64,000 bases of DNA from assembly GCA_014860005.1 (NCBI GenBank), contig JACZKP010000066.1:1-64000 (forward strand). The letters run 5' to 3'. The position numbers were made by a program, and so were the translations under genes. Below the pieces are notes generated by a model. It did not search any database. It had not been told where the DNA came from and was given only the letters and a program-made list of their open reading frames with translations. The stretch is from Verrucomicrobiota bacterium. Lineage in GTDB: Bacteria > Verrucomicrobiota > Verrucomicrobiae > Limisphaerales > UBA11358. The stretch's first letter is position 1. Every line of letters starts with the position of its first letter. Below, piece after piece: positions 54,011 through 61,969 of the stretch.

Positions 54011-55419
54011 GAAACCGCAGGCTTTGCCGGACGGCCTGCAGCGATTGGAAGTGAATCAGCGTGCTCGGTCAGGACACGCGACCCCAACGTCTGGCCGCAG
54101 GCGGTTTCAATCACCGCTCCCATCGGTGGGCGTTCAGTTGGCAAACGGTCGTTCCGCGAAGGGAGCAATTTCCGAACGCGGTGTGCCGCCAAGCGTGCGT
54201 ACTTCGGTAATCCGCCTTCGGTCAGCACGGGAACTTGTCCCTGAATCAAGGGACGGCAATACTCGATGAATTTCTCGTTCGGCATCAAGCCGTCCGCCGT
54301 CAGCCAGTCGCGCGGTATCAGCCTCTCCACATTGGCCACGTCGCTTAGTGGCTGCAACTCCGTCGTCCATTGATAGGGATTGGTCCGCAACCTTACGATC
54401 TTTACCATGTGCCCGCTTTGTCCCCCAACGGCCGCCTGAACGGCGGCCCGGCCGCAAAAGGCCGCCGCCAACGCATCCGTTGCGCTGGCATAATGCGCCG
54501 CGCAGCGTTGTGCATAGCCCAGTTTCACCGTCCGAGTCTTCAGGTTCAACTTGCCGTGGACAATCTCGGCAAGGTGATCCGCCGCGCCTTCCAGCACCGG
54601 ATGACCAAAAGCGTCCCGGCGCGACGAGTCCGCACTGAGTTCCGAGCCATCCGCACGTTTCAACCCCTCGCCCACGCCCACGATACAGTGGTGCAGTCGG
54701 TTCAGAGTTTCTCTGATTCTGGCGAGAACCCGTTCCTCGTTATAGGGAATCTCCGGGAGCAGTATGAGGTGAGGCGCGTGGTCAGGATGGGTTTTGGCCA
54801 GGATGGTGCTCGCGGCGATCCAGCCGGCACCGCGACCCATCACCTCGATAACGCAGCAGGCGCCGTCGTCAGTGGCCATGCTTGCCACGTCCATGGCGAT
54901 TTCCATGACCGTCGCCGCATTGTATTTGGCCACGGAGCCAAAGCCCGGGCAGTGGTCCGTGTGCGGCAGGTCATTATCAATTGTTTTCGGCACACCAATA
55001 ACGCGCATTTCGAACTGCCGGCGCGCCGCTTCTCCGTGGATTTTGCCGGCGGTGTCCTGCGAATCGTTTCCTCCGATATAGAGGAAGTAGCGGATATTGT
55101 GCGCTTGGAAGACCTCGAACAAGCGGTCCATATCCCGCGCGGCACTCACGGGTTCGTTATCGAAATTGATTTTGTACCGACATGTACCCAAGGCCGCGCC
55201 AGGCGTGTAGTTCAACGCTTCGATTGTGGTGGAGTCTTCGCGGCTCAGGTCTATCAATTCTTTGTTGAGAATTCCCAGGATGCCGTTTAGCCCGCCGTAA
55301 ATTTCCTTGATACAACCGTGCTTCGAGCATTCCTCAACGACTCCGGCGACGCTGGCGTTGATCACTGCGGTGGGCCCGCCCGATTGGGCGACCAGCAGAT
55401 TTCCATTTGATGTAGTCAT
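54007..55419 (-). CDS. 6-phosphofructokinase, pyrophosphate-dependent type
   Basis: A 470-aa enzyme that phosphorylates fructose 6-phosphate. The motifs QSGGPTAVINASVAGVV, YIGGNDSQDTAGKI and GVPKTIDNDLPHTDHCPGFG are typical. An Asp in GGNDS and Lys in PKTIDND, where ATP-users have Gly and a Gly-Thr pair, indicate PPi as phosphate donor and hence a reversible glycolytic step. MGRGAGWIAA also fits PPi-PFK. ATG 55419 (MTTSNGNLLVAQSGG) is chosen; longer starts add no homologous residues. The C-terminus has a 20-residue tail rich in Ala and Pro. Confidence 0.92.
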   Translation of the reverse strand: MTTSNGNLLVAQSGGPTAVINASVAGVVEECSKHGCIKEIYGGLNGILGILNKELIDLSREDSTTIEALNYTPGAALGTCRYKINFDNEPVSAARDMDRLFEVFQAHNIRYFLYIGGNDSQDTAGKIHGEAARRQFEMRVIGVPKTIDNDLPHTDHCPGFGSVAKYNAATVMEIAMDVASMATDDGACCVIEVMGRGAGWIAASTILAKTHPDHAPHLILLPEIPYNEERVLARIRETLNRLHHCIVGVGEGLKRADGSELSADSSRRDAFGHPVLEGAADHLAEIVHGKLNLKTRTVKLGYAQRCAAHYASATDALAAAFCGRAAVQAAVGGQSGHMVKIVRLRTNPYQWTTELQPLSDVANVERLIPRDWLTADGLMPNEKFIEYCRPLIQGQVPVLTEGGLPKYARLAAHRVRKLLPSRNDRLPTERPPMGAVIETACGQTLGSRVLTEHADSLPIAAGRPAKPAVS

Positions 55420-55501
55420 AAATTGCCTTCGAGATTCCGCTGAGTCTGGACATGCGCAGCACCAGAGCCCGCTGCGGCAACAGGTTTTTTCAAGGCGGCT
55501 G

Positions 55502-56266
55502 TCATTCGCGCACGTAGATGAGGTTGGCGAATGTTTCATGCGCCACACGATAGCCGCGCAGCAGCAGGAAATCGCGGAGCCGATAATCGGGGTCGAGGCC
55601 TTCGGTGTTGTGTTCGGCGATGATGATTCCGGGTCTGTAACAAGCCCAGTCGAGGGTTTTAATCACGTCGAACTCAGCGCCTTCGAGGTCGAGGCTCAAG
55701 AAATCAACGGCATCAATGTCATGGGCTTTGAGCATCTGGTCCAGTGTCACCGCGGCATAGGCAACTCCCTCGGGGTGGAGACGGGACAGCGCGGGATTGT
55801 CCCGAAATTGAAACCGAACCACTGGCTGGGCGGAGAGGATTGCCGTCACAAAGGGTGTTTGCCAGTGTTCCGCCCAAGTCGGATTGGCATCAACAGCCAA
55901 GCCGGTCCAGCCGCGATCGCGCAGGAAGGCTGTGTTGCTGAACTTGACGGGATGGGCGCAGCCAACATCCACGTACGTGCCTGTATCCGGCAGCGACAGG
56001 TTCTCCATAATCCACCGGTCTTCGCCGAATTCGGAATAGCATTTTACAGGAAATCGCGGAACAGCGGTTTCATCGTGTTTCCGGCCGCGAATAGCCTTCT
56101 GGTCGCCGGTCGCGGTCAGCTCACCATTGATGCGGCGGTTGGCCATTGTGGTGAGGAGTTTCGTAAGTTCGTTATTTTCCAGGTCTGTTATCATAGTTGG
56201 GTTTGTTGTGCGGAACCGGCTGGCGCCGGTTGCTGCCAGTTGTTTGAGGTTTGCAGAAGTGGACAT
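55502..56266 (-). CDS. FkbM family methyltransferase
   Basis: A 254-aa SAM-dependent methyltransferase, probably acting on a hydroxyl of a sugar or secondary metabolite. The SAM site is TYVDVGCAHPVKFSNTAFL, then GLAVDANPTWAEHW, and the FkbM mark VDFLSLDLEGAEFDVIKTL. The ATG at 56266 overlaps the zinc-ribbon gene's stop in TAATG, so the two are coupled; ATG 56194 is an internal alternative. The PFK gene follows about 80 bases downstream on the same strand. Confidence 0.88.
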   Translation of the reverse strand: MSTSANLKQLAATGASRFRTTNPTMITDLENNELTKLLTTMANRRINGELTATGDQKAIRGRKHDETAVPRFPVKCYSEFGEDRWIMENLSLPDTGTYVDVGCAHPVKFSNTAFLRDRGWTGLAVDANPTWAEHWQTPFVTAILSAQPVVRFQFRDNPALSRLHPEGVAYAAVTLDQMLKAHDIDAVDFLSLDLEGAEFDVIKTLDWACYRPGIIIAEHNTEGLDPDYRLRDFLLLRGYRVAHETFANLIYVRE

Positions 56267-56601
56267 TAATGGCGGTCGGGAAGATCGAACAGTTCGAGGG
56301 AAGGATTCCAAAGCAAATAACATCCACAATGGTCACACACCTGAATTCTGTCGCCCCGTTGCAACGCGAGCATCAGACTGCGGGGCGCGCTTGCCTGGCA
56401 AGCGTCGCACAGACCATCACTGCCAATCTCGGCCACCATCCTGCGTCCGCTGGCCCGGCATCGGTTGTAGTAAGCCACAACGGGCGGCGGTAATTGCTTT
56501 TTCAGCAGTTCAGTCTCTTCCTGCGACGCGTTTCGTCCGGCCGCACGTTCCAGCTTCTCCAACTGGACCAGCGTATTAAGTATTTCATTTGTATCTTGCA
56601 T
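56266..56601 (-). CDS. Small zinc-ribbon protein (111 aa)
   Basis: A 111-aa protein with an N-terminal helix (MQDTNEILNTLVQLEKLERA) and a C-terminal zinc ribbon formed by CDAC and CDHC (GLCDACQASAPRSLML; IQVCDHCGCYLLW). This resembles the C4-type zinc-ribbon domain of CT398-like proteins, shortened by loss of the long coiled coil. ATG 56601 begins the family part. It is translationally coupled to the FkbM gene. Function unknown; nucleic-acid binding is plausible. Confidence 0.75.
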   Translation of the reverse strand: MQDTNEILNTLVQLEKLERAAGRNASQEETELLKKQLPPPVVAYYNRCRASGRRMVAEIGSDGLCDACQASAPRSLMLALQRGDRIQVCDHCGCYLLWNPSLELFDLPDRH

Positions 56602-56801
56602 AAAACTTGGAAACGGTCTTACGGCCCTGTCTGATTTGGAGACCGTTTTTTCAGCACGGTTCGGGCAATCGTTCGGCCCGGTCCGCCATTCGTCTGTTTG
56701 TTGATTCGTGTGGCTGCGAGAATTTGCAGCCTCGAATTGCACGGGAGAGAGCCGGCGTCTAAACCACGCATGCTGGCTACGTGCAGTGTGCGTAGCTTAA
56801 C

Positions 56802-57658
56802 CTACCCCGCGGCCTTTTGAAAAGCAGTTTTTTGCCGCGAGAAAGCGTGACAGCGGCGAGGTTCAGAGGCGGACGGAAGTTTGAATCTCTCCAGATAAGG
56901 CAGACTCTGCTGCACCGCACGCAAAGAATTCAGTTCCAACACCACGCTCACGCGATCGGCCAGCGTGCGACTTGAAGTGATGATCCGTTTCCACGGTAGA
57001 TTCCCCTCGCCGATGGCCAGAGACTGTCCGGGTCGCCGTGGTTGTCGTTCCAGTGCATGTGCGTGATGCGGGCGCGCAATCGGTCGAGCCAGGTTTCCAC
57101 GCCGAAGTCGCTGTAAGCATGCGCGTGGGCGACATCCAGGCAAAGCCCGAGGCGCGGATGATGAATGGCCCGCAGCAGACGCTCAAAAATCTGCGGCGAC
57201 GGTTCCCACATATTTTCCAAAGCGATTTGTAATCTGGGCCACGCCTCCGCCATTTGCGGCCAAAACACCGCGTGCCGCTCCACAAACTCGTCTTCATATT
57301 GGCGCACGGGAACGAGCGGGTTGAACCCGGTGTGAAACACCACCATCTGACATCCGAGCCGGCTCGCCGTTTCGAGATCACGCTCAATGCGATCCCGCGC
57401 CACCGCGGCAATCGCCGGATCCGCGCTATGCACCGCCAGGTCAATGAACGCGCCGTGATAGGAAAGTCGCCCGGGAAAGCCGCGCAACGCGGTGGTCAAC
57501 CGACGTTCAATCCGCGTGCGCAGCTGCTCATCTTCGAGCGCCGGGCCGCTGGCAAACGCGGCGACCTCGATACCGAACTGATGTTCCTTCGCAAAGGCAA
57601 TTTTCTCGGCGAAATCTTCCGCGCCAATCGGAATGGAGAATTGATAATGATCCGGCAT
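56802..57658 (-). pseudogene. Sugar phosphate isomerase/epimerase gene with a single frameshift
   Basis: Minus-strand AP_endonuc_2-like barrel. From ATG 57658 (MPDHYQFSIPIGAEDFAEK) it reads well through VVFHTGFNPLVPVRQY, LCLDVAHAHAYSDFG and ITHMHWNDNHGDPDSL. Near 57020 the sensible frame changes: the sequel AIGEGNLPWKRII, TLADRVSVVLELNS and LPYLERFKLPSASE is in another frame, ending at 56802. One missing base (a CT-CTG junction at about 57018-57022) explains it. It could be a true mutation or a sequencing error; if corrected, the protein is about 285 aa. Confidence 0.8.
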
Positions 57659-57872
57659 AACGCTTGCGTTGGTTGCACTGACCAAGCAAGCCAGACTGCG
57701 GCGGCGCCGTCGCGCAGAACGCGCGCGGTTAAGGAGTGCCCGATGACAGAAATTAGCGAAAGTGGCCTGCCGTAGCAAGCGGGGCTTTTACCGCTCACAT
57801 TGCTCCTCTTGATGGCGACGTCAAAAGCGGCGGCTTGACGTTTGCCTCATCGCGTGATTCCTATTCACGTCA

Positions 57873-58196
57873 ATGAAACCGCTCAATCTCGAAAAGTTGC
57901 GAGAAGCGGTTCGTGCCGGCAGCGTCGAATGGCGCAAGCACGCGCTGCAACGAATGGCGGAGTGGAACATCCTCCAAGCAGCGGCGCTCAATGTGGTGCT
58001 GACCGGCGAGCATGTCCGCGATTACCCCGAAGACAAACCATTCGCCTCGGCGCTTTTTCTGGGCTACGATGGCTCGCGTCCGTTGCACGTCGTCGCGGCG
58101 GTGGACGAAACTGCGGCGCAGGCGTTCATCATCACCGTCTATGAGCCGTCTTTGGACGTGTTTGAAGCGGATTACAAAACAAAGCGAAAAACATGA
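57873..58196 (+). CDS. DUF4258 family toxin-like protein
   Basis: A 107-aa small protein with the DUF4258 layout: WRKHALQRMAEWNI near the start and DGSRPLHVVAAVDETAAQA later, resembling RelE/BrnT-like endoribonucleases. ATG 57873. Its stop overlaps the next gene's start (ATGA), typical of a toxin-antitoxin or regulator pair. It is probably an mRNA interferase kept silent by the zinc-finger partner; function not proved. Confidence 0.82.
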   Translation: MKPLNLEKLREAVRAGSVEWRKHALQRMAEWNILQAAALNVVLTGEHVRDYPEDKPFASALFLGYDGSRPLHVVAAVDETAAQAFIITVYEPSLDVFEADYKTKRKT

Positions 58197-58432
58197 GCAT
58201 TTCATCGCAAGTTTGCCCGGTGTGCGGCGGACGGAAATCACCCGGCACGACCACCTTCAGCGCCGACATTGGCAGCGGCGTGGTGGTGGTGCGACACGTC
58301 CGCGCAACTGTTTGCCAGCAATGCGGCGAGGAATGGATTGACAACGCCACCGCCCAACAGTTGGAAGCCATCGTCGCCGAGGCTCGCGTCAAAAAACGGC
58401 AGATGGAAGTGACCGACATGGCCGCGGCATGA
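58193..58432 (+). CDS. YgiT-type zinc-finger protein, antitoxin of the DUF4258 pair
   Basis: A 79-aa protein with two CxxC pairs (VCPVCGGRK and VCQQCGEEW), the YgiT/MqsA zinc-finger form, and a helical tail (QQLEAIVAEARVKKRQMEV). Unlike MqsA it lacks the C-terminal DNA-binding helix-turn-helix, so self-repression is doubtful. It overlaps the DUF4258 gene by 4 bases. Confidence 0.85.
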   Translation: MSISSQVCPVCGGRKSPGTTTFSADIGSGVVVVRHVRATVCQQCGEEWIDNATAQQLEAIVAEARVKKRQMEVTDMAAA

Positions 58433-58979
58433 CGCAGGCGGGCTTCTCATCTGCTGCATCGGGCGACCTCGCCCGATGCAAATCTCCTCACCCTTTCTCG
58501 CAACCGGCAAAGAGTTCGTTCGCGAACTCGCAGTGCATTGAACCGCTGATGGACGCTGATTCACGCTGATACCTCCTTCTCCGCGCCTCGGCCGGGGGAT
58601 TTCCTTCTCCGCTTTGGGGAGACTTGAACCGCTTGAGAAGCGGCTCAAGGAGTTTGGTAGAACCAAAGCCCGCAGGGCCGAACGAGCGGGGCGTGAGTGA
58701 GTCAACGTGGCCGGAGGCCGGATGAGGTGCGGCGCACAAACTCATATCCCATGCGCCGAGGGTGAGGTGTCGAACTTGACTCAACCACTGATTCGTTGAT
58801 GCCGGAGCACCGGTCTCCCGACCCGGCATGATTCAACCGCGGAAGACGCGAACCACGCGAACCAGTCTCAACCACAAAGAATGCAAGGAACACAAAGACA
58901 TCAACCGCCAATAGACGCTGATTCACGCTAATGAACTCGCCGCTTTGCAGCCAGCGCTCGCTTCGCTATCCTCCCGCCC
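58433..58979. repeat. 550-bp repeat-filled gap before the ATPase gene
   Basis: No gene supported. It holds two near-copies of a 30-base unit (58541-58570 and 58903-58932, sharing GACGCTGATTCACGCT), a hairpin with 12-base arms at 58623-58649 (one mismatch, loop GAG), and GCCGGATGAGGTG text also found inside the next gene near 59211. This is debris of dispersed repeats. Confidence 0.6.
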
Positions 58980-61727
58980 ATGCCGGAAGCGGAATCCTCC
59001 GAATCGAAATCTAACGGATCGGCGCTGGGGTTTGAAGCCCATCTCTGGGCCGCTGCCGGGCAGGCAGTGCCGGCATTCTCATCCGTGAACGATGCCCCTC
59101 GCTCGCGGGAGCGGAAGATGTTCCGCGCCCATCGGATTTCCTTCTCCGCATCGGACCCGTCCTCCGTAGTCCCGCACGCGGGATGGAGGGAGGATGGGGA
59201 GAAGGTGGCGAAGCCGGATGAGGTGTTCCGGGGAGTGGATGGAGTGAATCCAAACGCCGCGGCGGCAACCGGTGGGGCAGGCTCGCCCGCCGTTGACCCG
59301 ATTCGTGCGGCGCTGAATGACATCGTCACATGGTCGGCTGATACGCCTCCTCTCCCCGCTTGGCAGCGCGACGCATTGCGTCGTCTGTATGCGCAACAGA
59401 AGCTCTCGGCGTCTGACGTGGATGATCTCTATGTGCTATGCCGCCAAGTCCACGACTTGCTCCACGCGGGCGAAACGCCGCTGACGGCGCAACCGCTCGA
59501 CGCGAGCCATGTTCCCGCGGACTGGAACACGGGCGGTGTCGTTGCGCTGAAATCAATCGGCCATGCGAAGAACGTCAACGCACTGGCTGACGACCAGACT
59601 CTGAATTTCGCGGAAGTCGGGCTGACCGTTGTTTACGGCGACAATGGCGCTGGCAAGTCGGGGTACGGACGTGTGCTTAAACGCGCGTGCCGTGCTCGTG
59701 ACCAAGAGGACATTTTGACGAACGCCTACGCTACGCCGAGCGGGAAGCCGACGGCTCGAATCAAGCATTCGGTGGCCGGCACGGCTCAGCCAGAAGTCGC
59801 GTGGCAGGATGGCGTGGCGGCAAGCCCAGACCTCTCCAACATCAGCGTCTTCGACTCCAAGTGTGCTTTGGTCCACGTGGGCGGACCGAACGAGTTGGCA
59901 TACACGCCCGTTCCGCTTCAGTTACTACAAGCATTGGCAGACATCGTCCGCGACTTTGCCAGCAGACTGAAAGCGAAGAAGAGCGCCCTCGAAGGCCAAG
60001 TCCCATCATTTCGCAAGAAGCCCCTGTCGCGTGACGGGACGGCAGTTCAGCAACTCATCCTCGGGCTCTCCGCAGCGACGCAGGCGACAGCGATTACGTC
60101 GTTGGCGCAAATGTCGGTCCGCGAAACGCAGCGACTCGAACAGCTAAAGCGTGACTTGGCATCCGACCCGGCGAAAGAAATCCGAAAGCTGAAGGCGCTG
60201 AAGCAACGTGTGGAGGAACTGGCAAAAGCCGTGACTGCTTCTGAATCAGTTTTGCTTCCCGCCAAGGCGGACGAGTTGCGCCAGCTCTTGGTGACCGCGA
60301 AGGACAAATCAACGGCAGCACAGTTGGCGGCGACCGAGGCATTCAACCGAGAACCACTGCCGCAAGCGGGTTCGGAAGTGTGGAAATCGCTCTGGGAAGC
60401 AGCGCGTGCATTCTCAAAGCAGGAGGCTTACCCAGACCACCCGTTCCCCCGCACAATCGACGGTGCAGTTTGCGTGCTTTGCCAGCAGCCGCTCTCGCCG
60501 GAGGCAGCGACTCGCCTGACCGCGTTTGAGAAATTCGTTCAGCAAAAGGTTCAGCAGGCCGTGGAAGAGGCCCGGCGCGCTGTTCAGAACTGGAAGGACA
60601 CAATCAAGGGTAGCTGTGTCACCGATGAAGCATTGGCCGAGGCCGTGCGGATGCTGGGTGATGAATCGGACCAGCCGGCGCTTTGCGGGAAGGTCGCCCG
60701 CACCCTCACGAAAGCGCGAGTGCGGGGGAGAAAGTTCATCGCGGCGACTGACCCTGCGCTCGTGGAAACGCCACAGCCGGTGGCGAGCATTGCAGCGCAA
60801 CTGACCGAAATCACTGGTCGTTTGGATGAGCGAATCGGCGAGTTCCAAAAATCATCCGACCCCGTCCAACGAAAGCTCCAAGAGAATGAATTGCGCGGTC
60901 TCGAAGACCGTGTCTGGCTTGCAGGTATTCAAGCTGATGTCGAAGCTGAGATTGCCCGACTGGAGAAGGTTGCCGCTTTTGCTTCAGCCATGCAGGACGC
61001 CGATACGAACCGAATCACGCGGAAGACGACCGAGTTGTCGAAGACTCTTGTCACGAATACGATTCGGGACGCGTTCGCGGCTGAGACAACGGCGTTGAGC
61101 ATCTCCGACCGTCGGCTCGAACTCACCCAGGAGGCGAGCGGCTACGGTTCGACGAAGTTCAAAGTCTCGCTGGTCCGCAACCCGAAGGCGAAAGTCGCCA
61201 GCGTCTTGAGCGAAGGCGAGCACCGGTGCGTCGCGCTGGCAGCGTTTCTGGCTGAGTTGTCCACGGCTCACAATCGGTCCGGCGTCATCTTCGACGACCC
61301 TGTTTCATCCCTCGACCACAACTACCGAGAATTGGTAGCGGCACGCTTGGTGAAGGAGGCTGCGAGTGGCCGTCAGGTCATCGTCTTCACGCATGACATT
61401 CCGTTTCTGATGATGTTGGACGAGGAGTCTCGCAATGCCTCACTCACACCAAATTACCAGTGCGTTAACCGCGCCGAAGACCGCGCTGGGATTTGCGTCC
61501 AGGGAGCACCCTCGAAAGCTCAATCCGCTCCCGAGATTGCGGACAAGGTGGATAGGAGATTGGCTGCGTCGCGAGCTTTGCTCGCCGCTGGTCAGCTCGA
61601 CGAATGGGCGGACCACGTCAAGGCGATGGCGGGACGCTTAGATGAGATGGCGGATACATACACCCGTGACGCACACACCGTCAATACCCAACGTTGGGTT
61701 TTTGAAGGGTTTTTGAAGGGTATTTGA
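58980..61727 (+). CDS. SMC/RloC-like ATPase fused to an HsdM-like N-terminal fragment
   Basis: A 915-aa open frame of three parts. Residues 1-27 (ESKSNGSALGFEAHLWAAA) resemble the N-terminus of type I modification subunit HsdM. Residues about 28-108 are repeat-coded low complexity. From about 110 (DPIRAALNDIVTWSAD) it is an AAA_13-type ABC ATPase: Walker A GDNGAGKS at 220-227, a coiled-coil region with CVLC at 498-501 like a zinc hook, signature LSEGEHRCVALAAFL, and Walker B VIFDDPVSSLDH near 769. The end (WVFEGFLKGI) looks truncated by a repeat. Such ATPases, including RloC and relatives, are found in restriction islands. The real start may be a GTG near 59240. It may be a decaying defence gene. 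Confidence 0.7.
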   Translation: MPEAESSESKSNGSALGFEAHLWAAAGQAVPAFSSVNDAPRSRERKMFRAHRISFSASDPSSVVPHAGWREDGEKVAKPDEVFRGVDGVNPNAAAATGGAGSPAVDPIRAALNDIVTWSADTPPLPAWQRDALRRLYAQQKLSASDVDDLYVLCRQVHDLLHAGETPLTAQPLDASHVPADWNTGGVVALKSIGHAKNVNALADDQTLNFAEVGLTVVYGDNGAGKSGYGRVLKRACRARDQEDILTNAYATPSGKPTARIKHSVAGTAQPEVAWQDGVAASPDLSNISVFDSKCALVHVGGPNELAYTPVPLQLLQALADIVRDFASRLKAKKSALEGQVPSFRKKPLSRDGTAVQQLILGLSAATQATAITSLAQMSVRETQRLEQLKRDLASDPAKEIRKLKALKQRVEELAKAVTASESVLLPAKADELRQLLVTAKDKSTAAQLAATEAFNREPLPQAGSEVWKSLWEAARAFSKQEAYPDHPFPRTIDGAVCVLCQQPLSPEAATRLTAFEKFVQQKVQQAVEEARRAVQNWKDTIKGSCVTDEALAEAVRMLGDESDQPALCGKVARTLTKARVRGRKFIAATDPALVETPQPVASIAAQLTEITGRLDERIGEFQKSSDPVQRKLQENELRGLEDRVWLAGIQADVEAEIARLEKVAAFASAMQDADTNRITRKTTELSKTLVTNTIRDAFAAETTALSISDRRLELTQEASGYGSTKFKVSLVRNPKAKVASVLSEGEHRCVALAAFLAELSTAHNRSGVIFDDPVSSLDHNYRELVAARLVKEAASGRQVIVFTHDIPFLMMLDEESRNASLTPNYQCVNRAEDRAGICVQGAPSKAQSAPEIADKVDRRLAASRALLAAGQLDEWADHVKAMAGRLDEMADTYTRDAHTVNTQRWVFEGFLKGI

Positions 61728-61831
61728 CGGGTGTTTGATGGAACGCGGGAAAACGAACCATCCCCGGCGAGGAAACTGTAGAAATCCCCGAGAAATGAAG
61801 GGGAAACGTGTTTGACGGGTATTTGATGGAA
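61723..61831. repeat. Two 21-base direct repeats at the end of the ATPase gene
   Basis: TTTGACGGGTGTTTGATGGAA at 61723-61743 recurs at 61811-61831 with one change. The ATPase stop codon (61725-61727) lies in the first copy, so the protein's tail is set by this repeat. Confidence 0.8.
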
Positions 61832-61969
61832 TGAGCGGTCACGCCTCCACCGAAGGCCAGCAAGCGCCGCGCACCCTGCGGGAGCGTAGAGGGAACAGCG
61901 TTCGCGTGTTTGGCGTGGTTCGCGGTTGCCATTGCGCTCCTGTGCGTTCATTCGCGGTTTACACGCCGG

